Both the position numbers and the translations under genes were made by a program. This document shows, in pieces, positions 1 through 8,752 of a stretch of DNA of 64,000 nt (its first letter is position 1; the number at the start of each line of letters is the position of its first letter). A model generated the notes under the pieces. The model was not told the DNA's origin and did no database searches. It was given only the letters and a program-made list of their open reading frames with translations. The DNA comes from Planktothricoides raciborskii GIHE-MW2 (GTDB lineage: Bacteria; Cyanobacteriota; Cyanobacteriia; Cyanobacteriales; Laspinemataceae), in contig NZ_CP159837.1 in NCBI RefSeq assembly GCF_040564635.1, positions 3,645,001-3,709,000 of the forward strand. Direction: 5' to 3'.

Positions 1-376
1 TTGCCTGCAACTCTCCGGGTAACGGTGATTTATATAAAATCTGAAGTTTCCCGATCGCCCGTCCTTGATAAAAAATTTGGCTGCCTTTACATTTAATTTC
101 GGGAAATTGCTGATTATTTGACCGTTTTTTTTGCTTTAGTTCTCTGATAATTCTGGGGTCGCCTAATTGCTTGGCTATCCCTAAAGCCATTGGTTGACTA
201 CTTAATATCGAAATTAGCGTTTTTATTTCACCATTCGGGATAACCTTAGCAACTAAAGCACTCAACAGTATTTTTGGATTAAATGCAGGACTATGCTTGG
301 GAACAATACAGCTAGTAACTTCTAAGGATGAATCCTGAAAGTTTTGCTCAAATAAATTAAGTTGTTGGCCGATCAT
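1..376 (-). CDS. Unrecognised protein, C-terminus cut by window edge
   Basis: An open frame runs from an ATG at 376 to the left edge without a stop (125 codons seen). The visible part starts MIGQQLNLFEQNFQDSS and ends KSPLPGELQA. A purine-rich GGGAAGG stretch about 10 nt upstream of the ATG can act as ribosome binding site, which supports the start. I see no catalytic motif, signal peptide or membrane segment, and I do not recognise the family. The sequence is mixed hydrophilic with several Lys/Gln runs (RELKQKKRSNNQQ). Its stop lies outside the window, so the full length is unknown. Confidence 0.6.
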   Translation of the reverse strand, partial: MIGQQLNLFEQNFQDSSLEVTSCIVPKHSPAFNPKILLSALVAKVIPNGEIKTLISILSSQPMALGIAKQLGDPRIIRELKQKKRSNNQQFPEIKCKGSQIFYQGRAIGKLQILYKSPLPGELQA

Positions 377-430
377 GCTTGATTTTCCTTCCCATAAGCG
401 ATACAAGCTAAAATATCCTCACGTTCCCCA

Positions 431-510
431 ACCCTGTAGGGGCGAAGCATTCGCGTAGATAATTTTTGGGTTAACAGTGAACATTCAGCCGCGAATGCTT
501 CGCCCTTGCG
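431..510. repeat. Dispersed GGGCGAAGCATTC inverted repeat
   Basis: The arms GGGCGAAGCATTCGCG (440-455) and CGCGAATGCTTCGCCC (490-505) are exact reverse complements around a 34-nt loop. The same arm sequence recurs at 18285-18480 and 50330-50400, so this is a dispersed palindromic element rather than a gene-specific terminator. Confidence 0.8.
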
Positions 511-542
511 GGCTAATTGGCAAAATTGGGATAATTCGCATT

Positions 543-716
543 TTATGAGTCGAGCAAATCAGCCAAAAAGCTGATCTCCCCTTCATCGTTTTCTACAGTG
601 GCACACTCCCACTCTTGGAGTAAGCGATCAATCCGTGCTATTTCCCGTGCGAAAATCTCTCGAACTTCTCTTAGAGTCTCAATTTGAGAGCGCAATGCTT
701 GATGGGAGTAGTTCAT
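543..716 (-). CDS. Small coiled-coil-like protein (57 aa)
   Basis: The frame starts at ATG 716 with an AAGGCAGGA ribosome binding site just upstream and ends at TAA 543-545. The protein is almost entirely helical in composition (QALRSQIETLREVREIFARE), with heptad-spaced Leu/Ile and an acidic C-terminus (VENDEGEISFLADLLDS). I do not recognise a family. It lies on the same strand as the edge-truncated gene downstream, with a palindromic repeat between them. Protein-like composition and the good ribosome binding site favour a real gene. Confidence 0.5.
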   Translation of the reverse strand: MNYSHQALRSQIETLREVREIFAREIARIDRLLQEWECATVENDEGEISFLADLLDS

Positions 717-826
717 ATATCCTGCCTTGAAATATATAGGGTTCTCATCCAGTTGCTAGTTTAGCATAAAAATTTTATTGTCTGCTATCAATGAGGTTAT
801 TAATCAATCGCGCAACGGACAAAACT

Positions 827-957
827 TGGTATAATCCCACGCAGAGCGAATTCCAGCACAGGAATTGAAATTGCTAATCAAGGGAGGTTATTATTTAGCC
901 CCTTATCCCGAATCCCTTTCAGGGTTTATCGGCCAGAGGTTTACTCTGGCTTTTTTA
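827..957 (+). ncRNA. Candidate small RNA with promoter and terminator
   Basis: An extended -10 box TGGTATAAT lies at 827-835, with no good -35. A perfect terminator hairpin follows at 932-950 (GCCAGAG, loop GTTTA, CTCTGGC) and runs straight into six Ts (951-956). The roughly 115-nt stretch between has no convincing reading frame: the only frame there starts at a TTG without a ribosome binding site and reads through the terminator. A smaller hairpin, CCCT-TTC-AGGG, lies at 914-924. The terminator ends about 190 nt before the WYL gene, so this could instead be a leader that is terminated early. Role unknown. Confidence 0.45.
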
Positions 958-1148
958 GTGCCTAGATTTTTGTATCCACACTTAGCAAGCATGACCCCCA
1001 CCGGCACAGCATCAGCAAGACGAGAAAATACTGGCTTCAAAGTAATACAGCAACTCATGGCTGGACATCCTCCCAGGCAGCTTGTACATTTACAATATAA
1101 ACAAGTAAGCCAATTATGTCAATAGTGCAAGTATAAAAATTTTTAGCT

Positions 1149-2018
1149 ATGCCCAGAAAAAAAGAAGCCCTAACCCTGTCGGTTCCCCCTGGAACCAAAG
1201 AAAAACTAGAGTCGATCGCCTCTAAACTCAAGATATTGTGGGGAAAAAAGCCCAGTGCATCTGGGCTAATCGTCGCGATCGCCGAGCAAACCGTGCAAGT
1301 AGGACAACCTTTTGCCCTCAGTACAGTGCAAGTACAATCTTTAAATCAAGCCATCAAAGCCCTAATCGATGCGGGTCACTTGGGAGACGCTCAAATCCTG
1401 ACGACCCTGGCGATCGAACAGGGAAACCTCAGCCCCCAAGAACATCAAACCCTCATGCAGCAAGTCAGCCAGCCTAATCAAGCTTGGCGTGTCACCGTCG
1501 ATGAGTATCGCCAAAATCAACAACCCTTTCATCTTCTTTATCGCAATGCTCAAGGGGAAAACCTTTCTTATACCGTGCGTTACGCCGAAATCAACTTTTA
1601 TGAGAAACGGTTTTACTTGCAAATTTGGTGTGATGAAACCGAAGACATCAAAGACAGCAAAAACATCTCCTATGCCGAACTCAAACATAATCGCTGTCTG
1701 CGGTTCGATCGCATTCAAAGCATCCTACCCGCCACCGGCCATTGGCGCAGCGAAGGCTTAGATCACATAAAAGTGTATTTACACTTTTATCGGGGCATGG
1801 TCAAAGCTTATGAACCCAGAGTAGGGCAAGACATCAGCGACGAAACCACCGGCAACGTTCGCCAAGTGGTTCGCCGAGTCAATCACCCCTTCTGGCTAGT
1901 GCGAGAAGTCCTGCGTTATGGCCAAGATTGCATAGTCATATCTCCCGATAACGTCCGTGAAGAGGTTAAACAAGAGATTCTGGCCACTTGCCACAACTAC
2001 GATATTAATCTCATGTAG
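1149..2018 (+). CDS. WYL-domain transcriptional regulator
   Basis: This 289-aa protein starts with a basic ribbon-helix-helix-like segment (MPRKKEALTLSVPPGTKEKL, residues 1-60). A WYL-type ligand-binding core follows (about 125-210; YEKRFYLQIWCDETED, then LRFDRIQSI), and then a C-terminal WCX-like part (PFWLVREVLRYGQDCIVISPDNVREEVKQEI). WYL proteins bind nucleic acid or nucleotide-like ligands and often regulate defence genes, including CRISPR-Cas in cyanobacteria. No CRISPR array or defence operon is visible next to it here. A 24-bp palindrome lies inside the gene at 1767-1790, and GTGCAAGTA occurs just upstream and twice in the first 200 nt; both are possible autoregulatory sites, which is speculation. 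Confidence 0.8.
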   Translation: MPRKKEALTLSVPPGTKEKLESIASKLKILWGKKPSASGLIVAIAEQTVQVGQPFALSTVQVQSLNQAIKALIDAGHLGDAQILTTLAIEQGNLSPQEHQTLMQQVSQPNQAWRVTVDEYRQNQQPFHLLYRNAQGENLSYTVRYAEINFYEKRFYLQIWCDETEDIKDSKNISYAELKHNRCLRFDRIQSILPATGHWRSEGLDHIKVYLHFYRGMVKAYEPRVGQDISDETTGNVRQVVRRVNHPFWLVREVLRYGQDCIVISPDNVREEVKQEILATCHNYDINLM

Positions 2019-2029
2019 GGGCAAAGCAT

Positions 2030-2185
2030 GGGGACTGAAAAACCGGGTAACTTCGGCGAAACCCGGTTTTTTGGTTTGCACACAAAGCATGGGGCTTGAG
2101 AAACCGGGTTTCTGGCAAAAATCTGGGTTTGCAGGTAAAGATTATCGCCGAAACCCGGTTTCTTGGTCTGGAAGCGGCATTATAC
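2030..2185. repeat. Cluster of AAACCCGGTTT palindromic repeats
   Basis: At least three copies of the GAAACCGGGTTTCT-type palindrome are interleaved with the word AAGCATGGGG. The same palindrome appears near 5605, 28400, 45430-45490, 55810-55870 and 58315-58350. It is a dispersed element that can also act as a transcription terminator when followed by Ts. Confidence 0.75.
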
Positions 2186-2224
2186 TGCTTTTAAATAGAA
2201 AAACATCACAGGATCCAGCAACTT

Positions 2225-2854
2225 ATGGAATGGCACGTCACTGATGCCCAGAGTTTAGGAATTATCGACCGGGAAATCGGCGATCATCTGTTTTCGCCCG
2301 CAGAGTATGAAATTGTCCGGCGGGTGATTTATGCCACCGCTGATTTTGAGTATAAATCTCTGATTCGGTTTTCTGACCAAGCCTTGCAACGGGGGGCGGC
2401 GGCTTTGGCTGCACGGACAACTATTATAGTCGATGTGCCAATGGTGCAGGTGGGAATTGCCCCACTGATTCAAAAAACTTTTGCCAATCCCGTTTATTGT
2501 TCAATGGAAGCGATTACTCGACCCCAAAGAGAAAAAAGCCGCGCCGCATGGGGCATAGAAACTTTGGCCAAACGCTATCCAGAGGGGATTTTTGTGATTG
2601 GGGAGTCTCAAACGGCGTTAACCGCAATTGTAGAACTGATTGAGGCGGAAGAAATTAGACCGGCTTTGGTGATTGGCAGTCCCGCTGGTTTTGTGGGGGT
2701 GGATGCGGCAAAAGCGAGGTTGAATGATTCCATGATTCCCCATATTCGAGTTGATGGTCGCAAGGGAAGTGCGGTGGTGGCGGTGGCGATCGCAAATGGT
2801 ATGGTGGATTTGGCTTGGCAAGCTTACGGACATGAAGGGCGAGGAATGCCTTGA
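2225..2854 (+). CDS. cobH: Precorrin-8X methylmutase
   Basis: The enzyme moves the methyl group from C-11 to C-12 of precorrin-8X (or its cobalt form, CbiC) to give hydrogenobyrinate or cobyrinate in cobalamin biosynthesis, in the cytosol. At 209 aa it has the usual family length. It carries typical family segments such as ADFEYKSLIRFSDQAL and IIVDVPMVQVGI near residues 40-80, and the conserved VIGSPAGFVGVDAAKARL near 150. The ATG at 2225 opens the family-like N-terminus MEWHVTDAQSLGIIDREIG. No other cobalamin gene is adjacent, which is common for scattered cyanobacterial cob genes. Confidence 0.93.
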   Translation: MEWHVTDAQSLGIIDREIGDHLFSPAEYEIVRRVIYATADFEYKSLIRFSDQALQRGAAALAARTTIIVDVPMVQVGIAPLIQKTFANPVYCSMEAITRPQREKSRAAWGIETLAKRYPEGIFVIGESQTALTAIVELIEAEEIRPALVIGSPAGFVGVDAAKARLNDSMIPHIRVDGRKGSAVVAVAIANGMVDLAWQAYGHEGRGMP

Positions 2855-2975
2855 CAGTGGGTTGAGTGATCGAGGGATGGATAGAGGGATGGGTTGCTGT
2901 GTATGGGTTGCTATGTAGTTGCCATATACTGTTCGGATTGGTCAACCATGCTTTCCATCCCCCGATCGCACTTTA

Positions 2976-3031
2976 CGGCGCAACGGCGCAACGGCGCAAC
3001 GGCGCAACGGCGCAACGGCGCAACGGCGCAA
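2976..3031. repeat. 8-bp tandem repeat CGGCGCAA, seven copies
   Basis: Seven exact head-to-tail copies of CGGCGCAA fill 2976-3031, followed by a degenerate copy. The tract lies just beyond the 3' end of the minus-strand membrane protein gene. Its period is not a multiple of three, so all frames stay open and short shadow ORFs appear. Confidence 0.95.
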
Positions 3032-3047
3032 CGGCGCCAGGGCGCAT

Positions 3048-3746
3048 TTAGGGCGATCGCAATCGGTCGCTGTTTCTGGGGCTTCTAGCGGGGTTTCGCC
3101 GTCGGGCAGCCCGTAACTCGTCCCCAATCGCCAGAAAAATATCTCGGCGTAAATAAGGATAATCACTCACCCACAGATCCAACCGGGGCAGATAAATATC
3201 GGAAACTTTGCTAATGCGACTGAGATCCTGAAGATTGGACATAACGACCATTTGCGCCGCTTCACCCACCGCGATGCCTTTATGTTCTTTTTGTAAAGCG
3301 ACTTGCAAAATGGTCAGCGGGCCGGATTTATCTCCTACTTCTAGATTTAGTCGCCGTTCCAAGTTTTCTAGCAGTACCAGTTCCCCTTTATTATTAACAG
3401 TTTCCTGGGTGCCGACTAATTCTTCAGTGACAAAAACATCAAAAACTTTTCCTTGCCAAAGGCCACTATATTTATAGCGGCGACATTCCGCATTCCGACG
3501 ACTGGCGTCAAAAATTGGCCCCCAGAGCCAATAAAACCCCATAAAAATACCGATAATAAATAAAAAGGGTTTCAAGTTTTCCGCCAAATAGTTGGCGATA
3601 ATTAATAATATTAATACGCCAACCACCGAAATCAACAATCGTTTTAATAAATCAGAAAATTTACCCCAGCAATAAACATATTGAGGGCCGGTGGCAATAA
3701 TCGGAATCAATTCTTCAAAGCTTTCTCTTGTTAGTGGAATGAGCAT
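3048..3746 (-). CDS. Conserved cyanobacterial two-helix membrane protein
   Basis: I choose the inner ATG at 3746 (MLIPLTRESFEELIPIIATG) because it matches the family start I recall; an ATG three codons upstream (3755) is also possible. Two hydrophobic helices follow (LLISVVGVLILLIIANYLA and FLFIIGIFMGFYWLWG). After them comes a soluble C-terminal domain of about 130 residues containing DLSRISKVSDIYLPRLDLWVSD. Related cyanobacterial proteins are often labelled phosphate ABC transporter permease, but I see no permease fold, so I treat that label as doubtful. The last 18 residues (RRRNPARSPRNSDRLRSP) are Arg-rich and low-complexity and run into the repeat region, so the true C-terminus may have been altered there. 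Confidence 0.7.
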   Translation of the reverse strand: MLIPLTRESFEELIPIIATGPQYVYCWGKFSDLLKRLLISVVGVLILLIIANYLAENLKPFLFIIGIFMGFYWLWGPIFDASRRNAECRRYKYSGLWQGKVFDVFVTEELVGTQETVNNKGELVLLENLERRLNLEVGDKSGPLTILQVALQKEHKGIAVGEAAQMVVMSNLQDLSRISKVSDIYLPRLDLWVSDYPYLRRDIFLAIGDELRAARRRNPARSPRNSDRLRSP

Positions 3747-3854
3747 AATCCCCAAGACTTAACCAGCGTGAGCTATGATTTTGGGCGAATAACCGGGGCA
3801 TAATTACCCTAAATAATTCGCCAAGCGTGATAATTAGACAATTCTGGCTTTCAT

Positions 3855-3925
3855 AGCGGATCGATCCCCCCAACCCCCCTTTTTAAGGGGGGCTTTTTAG
3901 CTTGGGAAAGTCCGAATTGTCTATT
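3855..3925. repeat. Dispersed element with AGACAATTCTGG and C7/G6 stem
   Basis: A purine/pyrimidine-rich hairpin (CCCCCC TTTTTAA GGGGGG) sits between AGACAATTCTGGC and its near-complement GAATTGTCTA. Related copies lie at 5055-5130, 21975-22060 and, as half-copies, near 49395-49435. It looks like a non-coding mobile palindrome that could also terminate transcription. Confidence 0.7.
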
Positions 3926-4023
3926 GAGAATTGTCGGAAATTATCCAGTCAGTGAGAAAATTGACCGCATTTTTTTCTATTCTACCCCGTGAATTCAGCT
4001 AGGTGCTGATTAAGTAATCCTGA

Positions 4024-4851
4024 TTAAATAATCTTTTCTAGGCCATAAACCAGGGATTTGAGTTTGATGACCTGACGAATCGCCAGGAGGACTCCGGGCA
4101 TATAGCAGGTGCGATCGCTCGTATCATGGCGTAGGGTGTAAATCTGTCCCGGTGCGCCAAAAATTACCTCTTGGTGAGCCAGTAAACCGGGCAAGCGGAC
4201 ACTGTGAATCCGAATCCCTTCGTCGGCCAGTCCCCCACGGGAACCCGCCAGAGTCTCAGTTTCTTTCACCTTGGGGGGATTGTAGGTTTTGCCCATTTCT
4301 GCCAGCATTTCCGCCGTTTTAATCGCCGTCCCACTGGGGGCGTCTGCTTTTTGGTTGTGGTGCAGTTCAATAATTTCTACATGGTCAAAGTATTTGCTGG
4401 CTTGAATCGCCGCTTGTTGCAGCAGAATCATGCCAATGGAGAAATTAGGAATAATTAAACAACCAATACTGGCTTTATCGGCAAATTCCGCCAGTTCGTC
4501 AATTTGTGTGGAACTCAGACCTGTGGTGCCCACCACGGGACGGACTCCATAAGCGATCGCCGCCCGAACATTTTCATAGACAGACTTCGGGTGAGTAAAA
4601 TCCACCATCACCGCTGGCTGTTTTTCCTGGGAAGCAGCACAGAGAATGGGTTGAGGATCGTTCATAATCGGCACTTCCAAGGCACCACATCCAATCACCT
4701 CTCCCACATCTTGACCCTGAATCTCTGGATTGATATCAATCGCCCCAAACAGAGTCATATCCTCAGCAGCGGCCACGGCTTTGATCACTTCGCGACCCAT
4801 TTTGCCCGCTGCCCCATTGACAATTACCGGAATCGGTTCTTGATTCGTCAT
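4024..4851 (-). CDS. dapB: 4-hydroxy-tetrahydrodipicolinate reductase
   Basis: DapB reduces 4-hydroxy-tetrahydrodipicolinate with NAD(P)H in the lysine/diaminopimelate pathway that feeds peptidoglycan. The 275-aa length is normal. The N-terminal nucleotide-binding loop is [12 protein letters not shown] (residues 11-22), and the family signature [15 protein letters not shown] sits near residue 160. Start ATG 4851 follows an A-rich leader. The gene stands alone: DndE lies divergently upstream and an unrelated membrane protein lies downstream. Confidence 0.97.
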   Translation of the reverse strand: MTNQEPIPVIVNGAAGKMGREVIKAVAAAEDMTLFGAIDINPEIQGQDVGEVIGCGALEVPIMNDPQPILCAASQEKQPAVMVDFTHPKSVYENVRAAIAYGVRPVVGTTGLSSTQIDELAEFADKASIGCLIIPNFSIGMILLQQAAIQASKYFDHVEIIELHHNQKADAPSGTAIKTAEMLAEMGKTYNPPKVKETETLAGSRGGLADEGIRIHSVRLPGLLAHQEVIFGAPGQIYTLRHDTSDRTCYMPGVLLAIRQVIKLKSLVYGLEKII

Positions 4852-4935
4852 AAGACAAAAAATATTCTGAACAATATTCTTGGAACTTCTAGAGCGAATC
4901 TTAACCTGGCGGTGGGCTCACTTGAACGAATTATG

Positions 4936-5001
4936 GGCAAATTATCGGCAAATTACCGGCAAGTTATCGGCAAATTACCGGCAAATTACCGGCAAATTAT
5001 G
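4936..5001. repeat. 11-bp tandem repeat GGCAAATTACC, six copies
   Basis: Six head-to-tail 11-mers alternate mainly between GGCAAATTACC and GGCAAATTATC, with one GGCAAGTTATC and a last copy ending in G. They occupy the spacer between the divergent dapB and dndE genes. Nothing else is seen in that 360-nt spacer apart from a C/G-rich palindromic element at about 5055-5130. Confidence 0.95.
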
Positions 5002-5214
5002 GGCGATCGCTTTTCAATAGACTTTTAAATACGCTTTTAAATAGACTTCTTACACCTCCCTAAAAAGCCGTTCGCGGTTTTAAGGGGGGGTTGGGGGGAT
5101 CCTTCCGTCCTGTTTGCCAGAATTGTCTAATAAACTTCTCACTTATGGGTGCAACGTCCCCGCAAAGCCTAAAATCTTAGCTTGGAGTCGCTGACTACGC
5201 GGAAATATCAAATT

Positions 5215-5631
5215 ATGGAACCACCCGTCGAACGAATTAAACTATCACAAAGCGCCAAAGACCAACTGATTAAACTCAAGCGCTACACCAAAATCGAGCA
5301 GTGGAATATTCTTTGCCGCTGGGCTTTTTGTCGATCGCTTGCCGAACCCACCATTCCCTCACCGATACCCATTCCCTTCGATAGTAATGTAGAAATTGCT
5401 TGGCAAGTATTTGGCGGGGAAATCGGGGATATTCTGACCATTGCCTTAAAACAGCGCTGCCAACAAGACGGACTAGGCACAGATCCAGAAACCTTGGCCA
5501 CTCAATTTCGCCTGCATTTACATCGCGGCATTGGCTATCTCGCTGGAGATCAGAATATTAAGCAAATTGAGCATTTAGTGGATATGGCGATCGCGCAGGA
5601 TTTGAGAAACCGGGTTTCTCCGATAACTTAA
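5215..5631 (+). CDS. dndE: DNA sulfur modification protein DndE (orphan)
   Basis: DndE is the small DNA-binding component of the DndABCDE phosphorothioation system and is thought to bind nicked DNA as a tetramer. The 138-aa protein has the cyanobacterial-type DndE layout: MEPPVERIKLSQSAKDQLIK, then NILCRWAFCRSLAEPT, then FRLHLHRGIGYLAGD. I use ATG 5215 rather than the TTG 33 nt upstream because the family begins at this Met. Neither dndB, dndC nor dndD is nearby; the neighbours are dapB and gdhA. It may be a relic, or may work with dnd genes elsewhere in the genome. The final LRNRVSPIT derives partly from an AAACCGGGTTTCT repeat. Confidence 0.8.
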   Translation: MEPPVERIKLSQSAKDQLIKLKRYTKIEQWNILCRWAFCRSLAEPTIPSPIPIPFDSNVEIAWQVFGGEIGDILTIALKQRCQQDGLGTDPETLATQFRLHLHRGIGYLAGDQNIKQIEHLVDMAIAQDLRNRVSPIT

Positions 5632-5654
5632 GTAAAAAAGCTTCTTGTTTATCC

Positions 5655-5766
5655 GTAGGGGCGTGATCTTTCCGGCCAATATTTATAGGTTAAAAGCAGA
5701 GATTTAATGCCGGAAAGATCACGCCCCTACCAAAGCAAGGGTGGGCTTTTAGGCAAGCCCACCCTA
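5655..5766. repeat. Long perfect inverted repeat plus second hairpin
   Basis: A 22-bp arm, GTAGGGGCGTGATCTTTCCG plus GC (5655-5676), is exactly complementary to 5709-5730. A second stem, GGTGGGCTT/AAGCCCACC (about 5740-5764), follows and abuts the gdhA stop codon. Together they can stop transcription from both sides, but neither has a U-tract. Confidence 0.85.
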
Positions 5767-5772
5767 CGAGAA

Positions 5773-7062
5773 TTATGGATACAAACCGCGATCGCTCAAA
5801 GCTTCCGCCACGCGACCCACCCCCAACATATAGGCAGCGCGACGCATAGGAACACTCATTTTTCGAGCATTTTCGCTAACTCGTTGATAGGCTTTCACCA
5901 TCAAACCTTCCATTTCCCGGTTCACCCGGTCTTCATCCCAGAACACATAAGATTGACCTTGCACCCATTCCAGATAGCTAACCACCACACCGCCAGCATT
6001 CGCCAGAATATCCGGCAACACCATAACTCCGCGATGATGTAACATCTGATCTGCCACCAGAGTCACCGGGCCATTCGCCGCTTCCGCCACAATTTTTGCT
6101 TGGATGCGATCGCAATTATCCTCAGTAATTTGGTCTTCCAGGGCGGCTGGCACCAACACATCACAAGGCAGAGTCAGCAACTCTTCATTAGAAATCCGTT
6201 GCGCCCCCATAAAACCAGCCAGACTGCCTCGGTTGCGGGCCGCATAGTCCATCAGGGCGGGAATATCCAACCCATTGGAGTCAAACAGTCCACCAGACAC
6301 ATCAGAAACCGCCAAAATTTTCGCCCCTTCCTCATACATCAAATAGGCCGTCGCATTGCCCACTTTGCCGAACCCTTGGATCGCCACCGTCACATCTTTA
6401 AAAGATTGCCCCCGTTCCGCCAACGCCTCGCGAACCACAATCATCACCCCGCGTCCGGTGGCCAACTTGCGACCCTTGGAACCGCCAATAGACAAGGGTT
6501 TTCCCGTGACAACTCCCGGCACCGCATAACCCTTATTCATAGAATAAGTATCCATCATCCAGGCCATTTCCCGTTCCGACGTGCCGACATCTGGGGCGGG
6601 AATATCGATCGCCGGGCCAATATCCTTAATTAATTCGCTGGTATAGCGACGGGTAATTCTCTCCAATTCCCGGACACTATATTGAGCCGGGTCAATGGCA
6701 ATGCCCCCTTTCGCTCCACCGTAGGGAATTCCCAGCAATGCACATTTCCAGGTCATCAACATGGCCAGAGATGAGACCTCCTCCAGGGTGACACCGGGAT
6801 GATAGCGAATGCCTCCTTTATATGGGCCAAGCACATCACAATGTTGGACTCGGTGTCCCGCTAAAACTTGCACTTCCCCATTGTCCAATTGCACCGGAAT
6901 GGAAACCGTAATCACCTTGCGGGGCTGTTCCAGCATCCGCAATATGTTCGGATCCATTTGCAAATCTACCGCTGCCTGTCCCAGATAGCTACAGGTGCGA
7001 GCCGTTGGGCAAATATAGGCAGGAGAGGGAGCCGCATTGAGGACAGTTTTTGTTAAAACCAT
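5773..7062 (-). CDS. gdhA: NAD(P)-dependent glutamate dehydrogenase
   Basis: The protein belongs to the Glu/Leu/Phe/Val dehydrogenase family and interconverts 2-oxoglutarate plus ammonium with glutamate. It is 429 aa, normal for the family. The substrate-binding Lys is in GPYKGGIRYHP (near residue 80), the catalytic Lys is in IPYGGAKGGI (near 113), and the Rossmann loop is VAIQGFGKVGNATA (near 225). Upstream on the minus strand there is a TTGACA at 7137-7142, but the nearest -10-like hexamer (TATAGC) is 19 nt away, so the promoter is only tentative. I saw no clear NtcA site. Confidence 0.95.
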   Translation of the reverse strand: MVLTKTVLNAAPSPAYICPTARTCSYLGQAAVDLQMDPNILRMLEQPRKVITVSIPVQLDNGEVQVLAGHRVQHCDVLGPYKGGIRYHPGVTLEEVSSLAMLMTWKCALLGIPYGGAKGGIAIDPAQYSVRELERITRRYTSELIKDIGPAIDIPAPDVGTSEREMAWMMDTYSMNKGYAVPGVVTGKPLSIGGSKGRKLATGRGVMIVVREALAERGQSFKDVTVAIQGFGKVGNATAYLMYEEGAKILAVSDVSGGLFDSNGLDIPALMDYAARNRGSLAGFMGAQRISNEELLTLPCDVLVPAALEDQITEDNCDRIQAKIVAEAANGPVTLVADQMLHHRGVMVLPDILANAGGVVVSYLEWVQGQSYVFWDEDRVNREMEGLMVKAYQRVSENARKMSVPMRRAAYMLGVGRVAEALSDRGLYP

Positions 7063-7489
7063 AGTTTGCTAAACCTTGATGAGAAGTTTGATGAGCAGTT
7101 TTAAATCAGTTGCTATATTTTTAGGTTAACTCAAAATGTCAAGAAATGATGACATTTGTATAAATCGTAACAATTCACCATCAAGTTGTATGTATGAGAT
7201 CAAGATATCCGTAGAAACACGGATGAATACAAAAATTTGGGGATTTGTCCTGGGAAGAAGCGATCGCCCCAAATAAGTATTAATACTCAAATGATTAAAA
7301 ATGGAGTTAACCATGATCCCTATTTAGTTTTTGTCTAAATTTAGCCGGTTTCCCTTAAGTCCATCATAGCCGGAAAATCAGAAAACGGGTTGCTTTTGCT
7401 TTCCTGGGAGGCGATCGCCGGTAACTTGCGCCAAATCAATGTCAGGACAGCACATTGCCTTGTCCTCGTTTTTGCCCCAAGTCTCTTGC
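7063..7489. other. Intergenic spacer, only a tentative promoter
   Basis: About 430 nt separate gdhA from the downstream-facing EEP gene. Apart from TTGACA (7137-7142) and TATAGC (7112-7117) on the minus strand upstream of gdhA, I see no gene, RNA or repeat that I can support. The short frames here lack ribosome binding sites. Confidence 0.5.
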
Positions 7490-8506
7490 TTAGTCCGGGG
7501 CGGCATTAAGGAAAGCGCGATCGCTTTTCTGGGGAATAGCCAAATCCACAATAATCGGCAAATGATCTGACCCCACCGGATCGCCAACGCGACTATTTTG
7601 CACCCGAATATCCGGGCTGACCAAACAGTGGTCAATGGGAATATAAAAAATCGGTGATTTCATGTACCATGTGGGCTGCACCCCAAAACCAGCGCGAGCA
7701 TTTCGCATTCCCGTAGTTGCCACAAAATCTTTATAATAAGGAGACCACATGGTAATATTCAAATCCCCGAAAACGATTTTCGGCGTAGCGATTGTTTGCA
7801 GATAGCTGCTGATTTCTGCTAATTGTTTATTCCGGGCTTTCTCCAGACCGAAACTGATAGGTGGAAAAGGATGAGTGCCGATAACGTTGAGTTTTTCCCC
7901 GCCCACCGTGACCTGAGCCACAATACTGACAATTCGCTTAACGCCAAACTCTTGAAAAACCCCATTTTCTAGGGTAAATTTGCTATATAAAGCGATGCCA
8001 TGATAGCTATCCTGGGGATAGGATAAAGCATAAGGCAAAATATTTTTTAGCTGTGCTAATAAAGTATCCGACCAGGCATCATTCACTTCCATAAATAAGG
8101 CCAAGTCTGGCTGTTCTTCGCGCACCAAGGATATGACGCGATCGTAGTCTTGATTCCGCCGACGCACGTTGGCGGATAAAACCCGCAGATTTTGGGTAGC
8201 GATGGTGGGGTTATTGTCCGGTACTGGCAGATACCAATGCAGAATTTCAGGGAGATTAATCACTAGGCAAAAAGCACAAATTGCCAGACCGATTTTTGAC
8301 TTGCGGGCTAACAATAAAAACAGACCCATTAGCCCCATAGACACAATCAGATATTGCAGGCGAAAATGAGATGTAAGTTCTAAAAAAAGGTGGAAGCTTC
8401 CGAAATAACCGGCCAGGGAAAAAAGGGTACAACCGGCAATGGCAAGAATTAAGCCAATTTCCAGGATAGTTTTGAGAGTTTTTGTGTTAAATTTGGAGTC
8501 ACTCAT
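7490..8506 (-). CDS. Membrane-anchored endonuclease/exonuclease/phosphatase-family protein
   Basis: The first 90 residues hold about three hydrophobic helices (ILEIGLILAIAGCTLFSLAG onwards). The EEP catalytic domain of DNase I/sphingomyelinase type follows. Its motifs appear in order: LSANVRRRN (start of the core), LFMEVND (metal-binding Glu), GTHPFPP (His), FGDLNI (Asp/Asn) and GSDHLPIIVDL (terminal catalytic SDH). The active site looks intact. Family members of this membrane-anchored form are usually hypothetical in bacteria, and the substrate could be a phospholipid, a nucleic acid or a phosphoester. The 338-aa length fits. Confidence 0.85.
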   Translation of the reverse strand: MSDSKFNTKTLKTILEIGLILAIAGCTLFSLAGYFGSFHLFLELTSHFRLQYLIVSMGLMGLFLLLARKSKIGLAICAFCLVINLPEILHWYLPVPDNNPTIATQNLRVLSANVRRRNQDYDRVISLVREEQPDLALFMEVNDAWSDTLLAQLKNILPYALSYPQDSYHGIALYSKFTLENGVFQEFGVKRIVSIVAQVTVGGEKLNVIGTHPFPPISFGLEKARNKQLAEISSYLQTIATPKIVFGDLNITMWSPYYKDFVATTGMRNARAGFGVQPTWYMKSPIFYIPIDHCLVSPDIRVQNSRVGDPVGSDHLPIIVDLAIPQKSDRAFLNAAPD

Positions 8507-8752
8507 AAAGCCATATTGGGAAGTATATCCCGATTATTTCATTATGCCTATACAGCAATTCACTCTGTTATGGAATACAGTTTAATTCTCGAAACGCCCG
8601 TAATACAAACTGTTCCCTGTTTCCTGTTCCCCGTTTTTTCCCAGCGCGATCGCTGTTGATGCTGTTGTTGATGCTGTTGATATTTTTGGTCAAATTTTCA
8701 CCCCATCCTGAAATCATCCACCAGACTAAGTTTAACAGCCTTAACCGGCAAA

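Noticed and set aside
865-1125. 86-aa open frame starting at TTG 865
   Set aside because: It has no ribosome binding site, crosses the perfect terminator hairpin at 932-956, and its product has no recognisable or consistent composition; the region is better read as a small RNA and promoter.
2976-3031. Possible replication or partition iteron array
   Set aside because: The 8-bp GC-rich units resemble other slippage-type tracts in the window, and no replication gene is near.
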